From: Leguminivora glycinivorella
Taxonomy: Eukaryota > Arthropoda > Insecta > Lepidoptera > Tortricidae
Assembly: GCF_023078275.1 (NCBI RefSeq)
Contig: NC_062983.1
Span: forward strand, 10,099,001 to 10,163,000
Length of the DNA stretch: 64,000 nt
Reading direction: 5' to 3'
Both the position numbers and the translations under genes were made by a program. The notes beneath the pieces are model-generated. The model was not told the DNA's origin and ran no database searches. It saw only the letters and a list, made by a program, of their open reading frames with translations. Each line of letters starts with the position of its first letter. Position 1 is the first letter of the stretch. This document shows positions 12,196-24,870 of the stretch, in pieces.

Positions 12196-12600
12196 TATCG
12201 TTAGCGGGATACGGATAATCGGTCGGCGGTCTCTTACAATCAATGTGCTCTAAGACGATCGTTGTTTGCTTGCTTGAAGATTACGTTTGCGATAAGTATA
12301 AGCAAAATGTAAAAAATTGTAAGGGATAATAGAAAAAAGTACTTTTTACCCACCGATCATAGTGTCGAAATACGGGCTATGTGGGATGTTTATAAAGGTT
12401 TCCCCAGCGTATATAGAATTACCTACGCTGTGGTCGATGTGTAATATTTCTACAATCATTGCAAGCAAAAGTATTATGTGCAATCGAAATAATCGCAGAT
12501 AAATATACCTACAGAGAAACCTACGGTCCCTACGGATCCAAATGAAAATCTTAATGAATACTTTTATTACGCGGGCGAAGCCGCGGGTAAAAGCTAGTAG

Positions 12601-13340
12601 TAAACTAAATGTAAACTAGGTATTTGTAATATAAACTCTTTAAGTTGACCTGACGGCCGATATATTTAGGAATATTATTTTATTATTATATTTTAAGTAG
12701 GTACAATTTATAACATAAAAGCGTTGCAACATCTTTAACTATTATTGCTACTAATATTGTTATTTGGTTGATGTGATTAAGAACAATAGTTTATACATTA
12801 CTATTTATCTCAAAGCGCAATGAATTCCATCCTATTTTCAGTGCGCACCATAATGAGGCGTTTTCAAACTAAAATGTGGTGCGAAATATAATTTATCACT
12901 ACCAACGTGTTGACTAAACGCCTTATAGGTAGCGGTAACATAACTTACGCCTACCGCCCCTCCGACATTCTTCATACTGTCAACATTACTATTAAGGTAG
13001 CTGGGATAGTGACAAGCGGAGCGGGCAGCGGTTTAATTAGATTTTGGCTCATCTAAAATTTAGATCGATGAAGTTTAAATATTACATTATTTTCTTATTA
13101 TACACTTCTTTATACGCGGCTAGCCTTGGCTTTTAAGCCTTGTTGACGGTAAGCAGAGTTAGCAACTTCTTTTTTTTCCGCGTTGTTGAAATGTATCAAG
13201 CGTTCGCTTAATTTTATTCAATTCAGCTGCACCACTACGTGTTTTTTTATATACAATGCAATGTCAAACCAATGAACTGTCTTTATTTATTTATTTTTTT
13301 TTCACTCTTTTCACTCTGATTGACGTTAGCGGCATCTAGG
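12601..13340. other. Intergenic, nothing recognised
   Basis: No supported gene or clear repeat. Confidence 0.4.
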
Positions 13341-13348
13341 TATATAAA
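13341..13348 (+). promoter_or_regulatory. Possible TATA box
   Basis: GTATATAAAGAG is followed 25-35 bases on by a GC-richer stretch. It stands just upstream of the hairpin-module array, and no gene start can be tied to it. Confidence 0.2.
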
Positions 13349-13464
13349 GAGTGCTCTTTTCCAGCGCTCCTACCGAACTCCTACTGATGTAGGATCACCT
13401 TCGCTGTCAAATGCCTCCAACGACAATTAAGAAGCCATACTGGACTTTCTTGGGGCAACCTGTA

Positions 13465-14720
13465 CCCAATCAATTTAATGATTCTAACTAACACAAGTCA
13501 AAATATATTATATTGAAAATATTTCAACTTATGTATCTCAAAGTACTCAGTCATTGTACTTGAGTGTTTTACTGGGGTAGTTGTCTCAGACTCTCAGGCA
13601 CTGGATGCCTTGGTATTTTTTTCTTTCATATGTGTAATTTATTTCGGTTTCAATTTAATGATATTTATTGACCGACGTCAATCTACTATTATGACAATTG
13701 AAGGCTCAGATAGCATTTATCATCTGATCTAAGCGTCATTTAAGCGCACGTTCAACCAGTATAACCGTAATTTACTTCGTGTTTAGGTTATTATCATTAA
13801 GCTCATATTTGCAACAATTCAATGTTCAGTTTTTTTTTTTTTTTTTTTTTTTAATTGCTGTTTAACTATGTTTACAACAATTTAATGACCAGATAAATAT
13901 ATCTGCCTTAACCAAGGTATGTTTTTTTTTCAATTATTTTACATGACAATAAAATGTCCAGATTCAGTAATCTGCTGGTTCCACATATATCTATATTTAT
14001 CCTCGTAAGGCTAAAGTCATGTCAAATTAATGACCAGATACATTTTATCTGCTTTGAATGAGCCGTGCACACTGTACAGGTCAGGTCATTGTTATTCTGT
14101 TACCAGTAGGTTTTTTTTTCCATGACAATTTAATGTCCAGATTCGGTAATCTGCTGTATTAACTAGCTTAATAACCAGAATTTCTGTTATCCAATTCACA
14201 CACATGACAATTAAATGTCCAGATTCTGTAATCTGCTGTTTCCAAATTCGCAATTTAATGCCTTATTTTCAGCCACAAATGGCATAAAATTTCATAGTAT
14301 TTAGATGCCATTTAAACGGTCGATACTAAACAATACAATTGAATGTACAGAGTGCACCTCCATGTGCTGTTTCCAAATTCGCAATTTAATGCCTTATTTT
14401 CAGCCACAAATGGCATAAAATTTCATAGTACTTAGGTGCCAATTAAATGTTCGATACAATTGAATGTACAGAGTTGCATATCCGTTTAATGCCTCTTTTT
14501 TTCTGCCGACTTTACTGGTAAAGTAATTTAATACTTAGATGGAAACTGCTTATCATAAGTGCTTCAAAAATGTATTTTTTTTTCTATACCGTGTTTTTTT
14601 TTTCGTTAAATTTGACACGTCGTTAGGTTCATTATCAAGAACCATCCTGTATATCACTTTTAGGTATATTTAGCACTTAATGTGAACCCATCTGGTTTTC
14701 TGGTTTTTAAGTAATTAAAT
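13465..14720. repeat. Irregular array of TTTAATG + CAGAT..ATCTG hairpin modules
   Basis: About a dozen degenerate copies of (C)AATTTAATG(A/T)C are followed by a short palindrome such as CAGATTCGGTAATCTG or CAGATAAATATATCTG, then CTG(T/C). Clear copies start near 13871, 13945, 14018, 14121, 14203, 14330, 14452, 14523 and 14709. Spacing varies from about 45 to 190 bp. A poly-T run lies at 13830-13851. Confidence 0.7.
14235..14449 (+). repeat. Direct duplication, 131-bp period
   Basis: GCTGTTTCCAAATTCGCAAT followed by about 65 near-identical bases occurs at 14235 and again at 14366, within the hairpin-module array. Confidence 0.85.
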
Positions 14721-17286
14721 ACTCAGATAAAACTGCTCGAAATCGGCGTTAGGAATGTTTACGTAAGTCAATCCGCGACAAGAGTATTAGTCATGATTTT
14801 ATGGCATGTTCAATCAATTCAAAAGATTCACGTTCAAGTGATAATCTATCTCTAAATAAGTGTTACTTTCCCGACATATGCATAGATCCTTTCATTTGCA
14901 GCTGTAGTTCAAATAACCACTTAATGAAGTCGTGACTTACGTTACTTTTACGTAAATTCACCCCTGTAAGGAAGTATACTTAGGTAAGTATTTATCTAGT
15001 TTGTTTTGGTTTTCACCTTACTCTCAAACATCGACTAATGCTACCATAGGACATTTAAGTGTGATGGTTGTACAACATTTTATCATTCAAGTAAATGCCT
15101 TATTTAGGTAAATAGCTTAACCATTCATAAATTTAGCAACATCACATAATTTTGTGTATTAAACCAACCAACAGGTAGATGGTAACTTCACTAATTAAAA
15201 ATAAATATCATTTCTTTTGGTTGGACGGAAATTATTGTAATGATTCCGGGCTGTGATTTATGTAAATAATAAATCAATTTTATAAACCCACTACACATAA
15301 ACTCAAATAACATTTTGGTACCTAAAAACATTTGGCAATCTAGGTAGGTAACCAAACCGTTTACTAGGTAGGTAGGAGCCACACACCGACACCTGTATAG
15401 GCATGACAATCTAGGAAGGCTGGCCGTATGTTGTCAATTGCCTCAAACATTTTATTAATTACATCTATCGGTTACCTGCTTAAGGTTTATATTCGCACGG
15501 TTGAAAGAAATAACATTTCATTTATTTTTATTTGGTTTTGACTTAATTCTTGAAAAACTGCCGTTATAATCATTTCGCTTTGTAGTATTTAATGAACACT
15601 TTCATTTAGCTTCATTACGTTCCGAAACTACTAAGAATGCCAGTAATTTAAAACGGCAGGTAACCAAACCTGTTTACAAAAAGATAACGGTGCATCATGG
15701 CGCATCGTTACTCGATTTTATAGGTTATGTTACTTATGTTTCTATCCCATCTTTTCCGAATACTAGATTCACGTGGTAAGTACTTGCTTTTATCCTCGTC
15801 GCCACTTGTAATGTCACGCTATTACACTATATACATTGGGTTGGCTCGCCAATACACACCGCACGTCCGTGCTCCATCACACTCGGACACCGACTGCCAT
15901 ATGTACTCGAGACACCTATACACTACACGCGGCTAGGTTGAAAGATAGCATTTATTTACATCATAAAATTGGATATAGCTAGGATCTCGCCGTGATCTAC
16001 AAGGAAATTTAATGAGCCGCAGTAGCTTGTGACACATTTGATTCAGTGAAGGCTACTAAAGAGCTAGGTTGTTAACTGTTCTTCAACATATTTCGACATG
16101 TCCTTCAACACTTCAACAAAAGATCAAACTCTTGCCGGCAACCTACTCCTAACTCTTTTGGTGTAACTCCGCCACATTACAATTGGCGGCAGTAATCGGT
16201 TACCATCAGACAATCAGTCTGCTCGTTAGTTTTCTACTACATAAAAAAATATGACGTGTGCAAACTTTCAACTTAGAAAATCGCTAATCTCAGCACTCAG
16301 CATAAACATTCTTGCTATGAAACTATGAAATAAGGGATTCGACCATTTTTTCTCGTGGCATTCCATTTACGCCAAGGGAATACGCATGTGTACTTCCTTC
16401 TAGTTTAACTACTTTTTCTACTGAAATTCTTGGAATATTCCACAGTATTTTAGTTAATTAGTTGACTAAATTAGGGGCCGTTAGTTAGTTCATTTCCACG
16501 ATATTTTTCGAGTAATTGCACCGGAGAGAGTTGAGAAATTAACTCGGAAGCGAGAATATTTTTGCATTTTTAGCTAGTAAGTTATAAGACTGGTATTATT
16601 AATTTATTGGGGGAAAAGTGGGATACTTAAGGAAGCGGAGATTTTACAAGATTTATTAGTTGTTACTTAAGCATACCCTCTTTAATAATAATTCAATTTA
16701 CATTTTGCTACAAGAAAATTATGTAACTAATTTCCTGCCCAGAAATTAGTATAAAAAATTAGCTGTTTTATTTTGTTAAGCTTATCAAATCTAATGTTTA
16801 TCGTAGACGAGAATTTTTTAAGCGTTTTCTGGAGGTTCCCTTAGTAAAATTGTTCCTGTATAGTTATTAGACATAATTATGTATTACTAGTATAGACACA
16901 TATACAATCATACATAAACTAAAATGCTCAAGTTTACCATATTAACGAAAAAATACTCTAATTTGTACAAGATCTTGATGTTTCTACTAAAAAGCTGCAC
17001 AATTTTATGGCTAATGAACCTTTCGGCATTCCTTCAAAATGGAGCACGATTTCTATCGTATTATATCAGTATAAAATTATCCAAAGCTAGATATAGTTTA
17101 CGCTTTCAAAGGTTCTATATTAGGTATTAAAAAGATCATCAGTAGATATTAGTGAAACCGGTAAATCATGCATCTTCAAATTAGAATATTTCATATTTAG
17201 ATATAAATAAAACAACCAGTTATTTAAAATTTAACTTAAGAAATAGCATAAAATGGATATTTCTTATCCCGGCCACAGAATCCATA
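14721..17286. other. Intergenic, nothing recognised
   Basis: AT-rich. A fragment at about 16170-16240 (GGCGGCAGTAATCGGTTACC) resembles a dispersed repeat. No supported gene. Confidence 0.4.
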
Positions 17287-17527
17287 CATATTATAAATGG
17301 GAAAGTGTGCGTGTCTGTTTGTTTGTCCGTCTTTCACAGCAAAACGGAGCGACGAATTGATGTGTTGTATTAAGTGGAAATAGTTGAAGGGATGGAGTGA
17401 CATAACTATGCTACTTTTTGTCTCTTTCCGACCCCCCCACTTCCCTAAACTGGGACGGTGGAAGTTTGTATGGATGGCATTCCACAATTTTCGAATTAAG
17501 GCGATCGAAGCCGAGGGCAAAGCTAGT
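17287..17527 (-). mobile_element. Dispersed repeat C copy, reverse
   Basis: Runs from TTATAAATGGGAAAGTGTGC to GAGGGCAAAGCTAGT. Closest to the copy at 9157-9397. Confidence 0.6.
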
Positions 17528-17822
17528 ATATAATAGTACCTCCGCAAGATATCAGACATTACGGTATTGAATTATCATAACTTTGAAAACAATCTTTCAA
17601 ACTTCAAAACTGGAGTCAGTATCATTGGAATACTACCACAGATTGCCTATAATAGCAAAACTTTGCCAATCCTCGGCAATCTTCGAATAGTTCATGTTTC
17701 ATGGACTAATCCTCCTGTAGCCAAGAGTATAATCGTTGACGATTCGTATCGCGTGGTAACGCTTATAGATCAGGAATGAATACATAAGGGGAACATTTAA
17801 AGTAGCGTGTATCACTGACAAA

Positions 17823-18086
17823 CTCCAGGAGAATCGCCTACGGTGGTACGGTCATGTCATGAGGCAAAACAAAGAGCGCATGACAAGAGTCGTCATGGAA
17901 ATCGAAGAACCAAAAAGAGGGCCAGGTCGCCGACCGACGACCTGGATGGGCACCATTTTCAAGGACATGAAGACGACGAATTTGAAACCCAAAACTGCAC
18001 AAAAATGCCAGAATGGCGTCTTAGGACTAGGAGGGCCGACCCCAAGAGACATGGGAAATAGGCTCAGGAAAAGAAGAAAAAGTTGA
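17823..18086 (+). mobile_element. LINE C-terminal fragment (RTE-like)
   Basis: Reads LQENRLRWYGHVMRQN, then RRPTTWMGTIFKDMK, and ends at a stop at 18084-18086. The RLRWYGHVMR...GR..TTW pattern is typical of the end of RTE-type reverse transcriptase ORFs. No RT core is present, so it is 5'-truncated. Confidence 0.65.
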
Positions 18087-18384
18087 TGCTTCGTATCGAA
18101 TCGTAGTATCTCTATCGCAACAATATGTCGGTGCGACAGACCAAGTTACGTATCGTTTGCCAAGTGATAGCGGAAGCGTATGTGTATTCTTGGCTAGAGG
18201 CCCTGATCCATTGTGGTAAGTTACAAACTGATAATAAGGATAGTTTAAATCAAACATACATTGACAGAATTACACATCTGGTATAAGAGGATCTTTACCT
18301 CAGACATTGTGCACAATTATGTAAACTCCGAAACAAAAATATCGCAAGACATGAAATACCTTATGACGCATTTGTATGGAAGTA

Positions 18385-18560
18385 TTTTTTTTTTTTTATT
18401 ATAAATGGGCTTACTCTTGACCACAGACTAGCCAAAGGCAAAGAGACGTGGCCTACGATGGAGTGAGCTCGCCCAGAAGATGCCTGTTCACTCTTGATTT
18501 GAAGGTTGCCGGGTTATATGAGCTCGGAAATATAGCCGCCGGCAAGGAATGGAAGTTTGT
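18385..18560 (+). repeat. Dispersed repeat E copy 1
   Basis: GACGTGGCCTACGATGGAGT ... GGGTTATATGAGC is shared with 63620-63755. Probably a LINE remnant; family not determined. Confidence 0.55.
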
Positions 18561-18639
18561 TCGTTACGTTTTTTTTATGTGTTTATATAGTTGTATTTTA
18601 CTTTAATATTCATATTATTTAAATAGCCTTACTCTTCTC

Positions 18640-18985
18640 TCTTCTGCCTGGCTCCTTCCCTTTTACTTGGGGTCGGTCTTTCTAATCTTGCGTCGCCAGG
18701 CTGGTCGGTCCTGGGTCGTCTCTGGTCTTAAGTTTCTTCATATCTTTTCTGACAACTGCCATCCAGGTTGTTGGAGGTCTACCTGATCCACGAGGTGCAT
18801 CAGCTAACTCCATAACTTCTTTGGTCATGTGTTTTAGTGGTCGCCGCATCACATGATCATACCACCTTAATCGGCCTTCTACAAGTTTCTCTTGGATATA
18901 AACTCTGAAACTGCCTCTTACGCAGTTGTTCCGCATATGGTCAAGTCTCGTAACGCCGCCTGCCCATCTCAGCATTTTCATTTCA
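18640..18985 (-). mobile_element. LINE C-terminal fragment (RTE-like), reverse
   Basis: On the minus strand it reads MKMLRWAGGVTRLDHMRNN, EGRLRWYDHVMRRP and GRPPTTWMAVVRKDMK. Same family type as 17823-18086 but opposite orientation and distinct sequence. Confidence 0.7.
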
Positions 18986-19021
18986 ACACAGTGTACCTTG
19001 TTTTCCTACTGTTTTTTGAGT

Positions 19022-19355
19022 GGCCAGCATTGATCATCACCCTACTTGCGTTATCCCGGCATTAGCCACGGCTCATGGAGCCTGGGGTCCGCTTTGACAA
19101 CTAATCCCAAGATTTGGCGTTGGCGCTAGTTTTTACGAAAGCTACTGCCATCTGACCTTCAAAACGAAGGGTAAACTAGACCTTATTGGAATTAGTCCGG
19201 TTTCCTCACGATGTTTTCCTTCACCGAAAAGCGACTAGCAAATATCAAATGACATTTCGCACATAAATTCCGAAAAACTCATTGGTGCGAGCCGGGGTTC
19301 GAACCCGCGACCTCCGGAACGAAAGTCGCACGTACTTACCGCAAGGCTATCAGCG
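19022..19355 (-). mobile_element. tRNA-headed SINE family 1, reverse copy
   Basis: In reverse it contains a polymerase III B box (GGGTTCGAACCCCGG), the conserved body CGGTGAAGGAAAACATCGTG, and ends GGGATAACGCAAG. Matches 25862-26195 end to end. Confidence 0.8.
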
Positions 19356-20414
19356 CTTTTTTTAATAATAAATGAATAAAGGGATCTCACACACTTTAGT
19401 GACAGACTGGTATGAGAATTTTTGTCGTATGAATGCGCCAATAATTGTCTACACTATGTCACAATCCACAAGTTCCACAACATTAAAAGCAAATCAAGAC
19501 CATCAATAAACGCCTGAAAGCATCATTCCCGTCAATACTAACAATGCAACACGGCTACTCCATTACAGAATCATGTCAAGTCACTGCCCATTGACAGATG
19601 ATGCCATTTCGGCCAGAATCGAACCAAATACCGCCGAGGGGACGTGCTTAACGATCCGTATGATTTATTACTGTCATTACTTCATACTGATATTAAAAGG
19701 GACGTTATTATCATAATTCATAATCGATTGTGAACTTTAACATGCTACTTCCAAAGCTTATTATATTCCCTACGTGTATGGAAGTTATGATGATGTGTAA
19801 GTGGGGATTTTGATAGAAAAGAACGTTATAAGCGGCCAATATTTGCGTTTTTGAGCAATTTCCTCAGTATAATAGGATTTTTCTGTAGGTCACACAATTT
19901 GCAATTAAGTGTAATTAATGACTTTTAGTAATTTATTTCTAATTGGCTTTTATAATTGGTTGTACTATCAATATAGTTGAAAATAAAGGTACCTTCATAT
20001 GCATTGAAATTGGTCTATTATGAGTATTTATTATAAATTGGATGATCGGGAAAATGTGTGCACACATTTTGGTGATTAATGTGACTAATTATGTTCAGAT
20101 ATTAATTTTCATAATTGTATCGCACAAACAATTACAACATTTACCTTTTTCAGTTTTCAAAACTATGCGATATCGATTAAATTACTTAGGTACCTTAAAA
20201 CAATCATTCAGTAGGTATGTAGGCTTATTTTAAAGAAACTGTACATGTAGCGTTCTCAACTTCTCATCTCATGTATTATCTTCGTAAGGCCTAATGTACA
20301 TTACAATATACACAGTTGTTGCAATCTAATTTGAATTTTCCATGAAACAAATAAAATATAATTTCCATTGTTACATTGCTTTTTGAAACTAACGAAATTC
20401 TCACCAATTTACTT
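19356..20414. other. Intergenic, nothing recognised
   Basis: AT-rich sequence with no supported gene. Confidence 0.4.
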
Positions 20415-21712
20415 AAGGTCAGTGTCGGGAAGACCGTCTACCCAGAAAGACCGTCTACTGAATATAACTTTTATATTTATACACCGTGTTTCACTTAACA
20501 CTAAAAACCTGAAAACTGTTTGTTCAGAATCTAGAGTAGAATCGATTGAGCTATATCTTGATGGGGGTAATATTTTTTGTTTTAATTTATTATTAGTTAT
20601 TGTTTACGTGCCCATTCTACAAATTTGTAATACAACATTGGCATATAATATTGTTAGAGGTTGTATACCTTTTTCAGTTTTAAGGGTATTAATACATCCT
20701 TAATCCATTGGTCTTCAATAGATAATCCTGAGTCACCTAATTTGAACGAACACTAGACATTAACCTTAAAGAACTTGAAGGTTTATGGTGGTAGCGTAGA
20801 GTTTGCACAGAAAATTTAAAACTCAATTTAAAAAAATAATAATCATCAGAAAAAAATGAACTCTAGATACCAACGAGTGATCAACATATATCTATCACTT
20901 CTTACACCTCCGAAGTTACCAGTTTTTCATCCTTAAAAATAGATATTAAAACACTAAAAAGAACTATTCGTGTTTCGAACTCAACCAACGAGTTCAACAT
21001 GGTTAACGCAAAAAATTAAAATAAAATAGAAGCAGTTGGAATTTTTGTGCATTATGTATGTAACGTAGTAATTTAATAATCGTTCTTCCTGACTAGTACA
21101 GTTCATACTCTTAAAACGCGTTCAATTTATTGTTTTATGTTCTGAAATATGTAACTTCGAAATTGTGCCTAGTCGGAAAGGGCATATAGAGTAAGGCACT
21201 TTTTTTAGGCTTTATGGGAAATAAATCGAGTTTAAACGGGTGTTTTAATTATAAGTTTTGGCTTTGATTTTGTCTGGACATGAAAAAAGAAGGTTAACAA
21301 CCTCATTTAAGGGACATATGACGGTCTTGCCTTATAAATATAAAAATGCTGATATGTTGAAAATATCAACGTTGTTTGTTTTAATATCTATCACATTACT
21401 CTCTGTTATTACAGAATATAACAATGAACATGATTTTGATACTTATTTCCATATGAAATAACGCGACAACGAGCACTAGACGGTCTTGCCTTATTCAGCG
21501 CGCGGAGACGGTCAACCCGCAGAGCCTTAAAAAAAGATTTTTATCACATAAGTTTACTTTAATTCACCAAAGTATTATAAAAACTCTGTTGAATATAAAA
21601 TTTGCTAGCCTATAGGACCATGCGGATCACTCCAGACTACTTTAATAGTCTAGTTTTATCCACTCAAACTTTATTTCAAATAAAGTATGCCGGTCTTGTC
21701 CGCACTGACCTT
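20415..21712. mobile_element. Long TIR element D, copy 2 (inverted relative to copy 1)
   Basis: Starts AAGGTCAGTGTCGGGAAGAC and ends CCGCACTGACCTT. It has GACGGTCTTGCC-type subterminal motifs and is homologous along its length to 7341-8929 in reverse. It lacks the 97-bp tandem array of copy 1. Confidence 0.75.
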
Positions 21713-22436
21713 ATAGAACAATGTTCAATTTCTAAATGGGAAAAATAACTATGGTGTGCATTACGAGGATTAGTTAGTAATGAGAGTGTGGTCGGTTGTT
21801 TGATTCTGGAACAAAATCTTTATTGTATTAAGTATATTAAAAGGTTTACTTAAAGTAAAACCTACAGTTACTTGAGGACCTCGTTAAATCGATTAAACAT
21901 TTACATTTAAATAATAAAATGAATCTAATAACACAACATTAAAATACCCACACTTTTAAATACTTCGAACACTCTTTTTAAAAAAAGAATGTACAGTTTG
22001 AACGTCATCTCGGATGTCATCGCGCGCCGACAGCTGACGAAACGACACGTCGCATCCCCATCAATTAGGACTTTTTACCGGTTTTGGTTTCCGGTTACCG
22101 TTTACCGAAACGGTATGGGATGTGGATTGTGGTGTGACTCGATGGCGTATTGACGGGATAAATATTGTTGGTTGTTTAGATTTTTAGTTATTAATGGGTA
22201 ATTGTGGAGTTTGATTAATAATGTGATAGGCAGACGGACAGTCACCATAAGGATTCCTATTATACTTTTTAGGTATGGAACCCTAAAAACTATAAAATAC
22301 TGTGGCTCTAGTGTAAAAGGGTACAAGTCTCGCGGAGCGCAGGTGAAAAACGGCATAAATCGTATATGGGACATACCCTTTTGTACCTGCGCTCTATTAT
22401 GTATTCTTGAATCACGGGATTAGAATATCTAGTATA
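21713..22436. other. Intergenic, minor repeat fragments only
   Basis: 22225-22290 carries AGACGGACAGTCACC...GGAACCCTAAAAA, similar to the tail of repeat A. No supported gene. Confidence 0.4.
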
Positions 22437-22772
22437 TACCGGGTGAAACAAAATTGGTAATACAAAATAATATTTTCTGGATCTACTCATGACTACAGCC
22501 AACTTTTACTATGGGACCATCTTCGAAAACATCACTTCAAAATCTACATCTTCATACAAATTATGAACCCAACTTTTGATATGATTCATTATTATGTACC
22601 CATTTCTCCATACTAATTCCTTGCAAATTTGCATACATATTAATGAACTCGATATCAGAATTTACACATTTTTTTTGCCGAATTCGATATAAGTCCCATA
22701 TAAAAGTTGATCGTAATCATGAATAGATCCAGAAAATATTATTTTGTATTACCAATTTTGTTTCACCCGGTA
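22437..22772. mobile_element. MITE with about 95-bp inverted ends
   Basis: TACCGGGTGAAACAAAATTG at the left equals the reverse complement of CAATTTTGTTTCACCCGGTA at the right. The first 48 bases per arm match perfectly and the arms continue imperfectly to about 95. TA at both edges fits Tc1/mariner-type insertion. Confidence 0.8.
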
Positions 22773-23440
22773 TTGTAAACTATATGTGGTGTGCAATAAA
22801 AAGCGAAATTTAAATGCCGCAAAAGGACATATGCGCCGCGCCGACATAATATTATGATATGATTATGATATTTCGACATCAAACATGATGTCATATTTTT
22901 ACTATCATCATGCGTAACGATGTCGCAAATATACCTACATAATATATATACTTACGTACGAAAAAGTGCGAACCAAATGCATATGAGAATGGTACCAAAT
23001 AAAATCATATCATACCTTTATAGTAAGGAAACGTTCAAATTAACAGATTCTCAGATTATCTACACAATGTTTAGGCACCAGAGCAAACTAACCACTAAAA
23101 ATAAACAAAAAAACTACAAAATATGCCATAACGGGTCATAACACTCATAACGTCTATTTCTATCAGTCAAAAAAAAGTCGAAATCACCCAGTTTACCGAG
23201 GATAGACACCCCACTGTTTTTATGTTCACAGTTTAAAAAAAAGAACGTTTGTCTCATTAACAAGCCCGCACCTCGTTTAAAAAAAAGATTTGACAGTGTC
23301 GTGAATTGACACGGTTGATGGGAATTTTCATCGCGTGACCACTGTGCGGGAAAGAATATTTTTGTGTGTTTAGGTTTTTTATTTTTAGATATAACTCATT
23401 TGGTATTTTTAGATATAAAGGATTAAAACAAGACTAGGAT
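22773..23440. other. Intergenic, nothing recognised
   Basis: AT-rich sequence with no supported gene. Confidence 0.4.
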
Positions 23441-23730
23441 TTAAGAGCATTATCAGAATTTGGGTCCCCCAATTAGCGTAAGTCGATAAAAAAAATTAAC
23501 TCGCTGTGAGTTTTGTGACGACAAATAAGCTAAAATATGTCTAAAAAATTATTTCTTTTACATTCTGAATGTAGATTATTGCTTAAAGTTTATGTAACTA
23601 ACACAAAAACAATATTTATATTGAAATTGAAAAATCATGCTTAATTTTATTATCGTCACAAAACTGACAGTGAGTTTTTGTCAACAACTTACGCTAATTG
23701 GGGGGTCCCGAAATCTGAAAATGCCCTTAA
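23441..23730. mobile_element. MITE with inverted ends
   Basis: TTAAGAGCATTATCAGAATT...CCCCCAATTAGCGTAAGT at the left matches ACTTACGCTAATTGGGGG...GCCCTTAA at the right in reverse. Outer arms of about 45 bases are followed by further pairing. Confidence 0.75.
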
Positions 23731-24554
23731 ACGTAAGTCTTACGCAATTAAGCCCCGTTTTTCATTTAAAAAATGAGTGAAAATCGTGTTAGTTCAAGTC
23801 AATATATCTAAAGGATATTATAAAGACACAGCAATTTTCGGAATCAAAAAATATACATTTAACTAGTTGGCATCTAATCTTGAGGTTTATCTTGGGGGAA
23901 TTTGTTCTGAGTGTGTAATTTAACTTAAAAACCATCTTAGTAAGACTAGGCGTCTTTGACCAGCTCTAAGAGCACGCAGTTCGTGCTTGCACCTCCCATA
24001 CAAAACCTTTACAACTTTATGATATAACAAAAGAGACTGGTGCTGCACTCTATACGCAATGCGTGAAGTGAAAAACTCAATATTAGTACTTGTACCTATA
24101 GGAAATGCATAAAAATATTCTTTTTCACTACAACACTGATAGAGGAACTTTTTTCGTCTTCGCGCATAGGTATATTGAAAACATTATAAGATACATTGAT
24201 AGTATTTCCGATTTTCCTATATGTTTATTTTGTACTCACATCTCAACATGGTAAATACCTAATAAAACGATAAAGTAACAGCCAAGTATCAAGTTTCCAA
24301 CACCGAACAATAACTTGGTATAAGACACCCTCCACATGAAGCTCAAGTTTTCGTCGAATCGTTGAGTTCTCAACTCGGCAGGCCTTGGGTGGATTCTGAA
24401 AGGTTCCATGCTCCACGCCTATCAAAAGCCTGTATAAATATAACGTTTTCACACCACCCATTGGTAAAGCGGACTTTTCCTGTGTTACGGGGATTATAAT
24501 TAAATTTTTCTGTTCAAGGATTAATCCAACAAAATGTTTGCTCATAATATGTGT
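23731..24554. other. Intergenic, nothing recognised
   Basis: A 110-codon minus-strand open stretch at 24243-24575 has no recognisable domain and is not supported as a gene. Confidence 0.4.
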
Positions 24555-24870
24555 TGTAGTCCTAAGGCACCCCAAAGGTGCAAAGGGCCTTCACCAGCTC
24601 GCGTCACGCCTTCCTATCTTCAGCGACCCTCGTGGCCTCACTCCAGCTCTAGCTAAAACCAGCCGCTCGTAGCTCATTTTCGACGGACCGCTTCCACGAG
24701 TGAACCGGGCGCCCGGAGCCACGGCTTTCATTTTGTGGTTTCCAGCCAAAAGCAATCCTTGCGTTATTTCTTTCTCCTCTCCGAAGAGTGTGTCCAATCC
24801 ATCTCCATTTTCGTGTCGCGATTTCCTCGTCAATGGGTGTTTGCTGGCATATTCTCCACAGGTCACAATA
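24555..24870 (-). mobile_element. Decayed LINE C-terminal fragment
   Basis: On the minus strand one frame reads RKWRWIGHTLRRGE and GSGRPVHSWKRSVENELRAA; after a frameshift it reads RKAWRELVKALC. These patterns are typical of the ends of LINE ORF2. Part of a related end occurs at 37130-37222. Confidence 0.65.

Larger units (their letters stand above)
11422..12600 (+). mobile_element. Composite repeat with CTGT run, nested MITE and GATAGG minisatellite
   Basis: Starts TATTATAAATGCGAAAGTAA then (CTGT)n, and ends GCGGGCGAAGCCGCGGGTAA near CTAGTA. The half after about 12195 (ATCGTTGTTTGCTTGC and onward) matches 50220-50485. The MITE at 11692-11987 interrupts it. It belongs with the repeat C group. 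Confidence 0.6.

Noticed and set aside
12007..12253. Open frames giving Arg-Asp-Ser or Ser-Leu repeats
   Set aside because: Translation of the GATAGG/GATAGC minisatellite; open on both strands only because of the repeat.
13465..14720. CRISPR-like array
   Set aside because: Repeats are degenerate and irregularly spaced and the genome is clearly eukaryotic; no cas-like genes.
18682..18981. 99-codon ORF as a host gene
   Set aside because: The sequence is the C-terminus of an RTE-like LINE (RLRWYDHVMRR, TTWMAVVRKDM).
24243..24575. 110-codon minus-strand ORF
   Set aside because: No domain, signal or splice support, and it abuts a decayed LINE.
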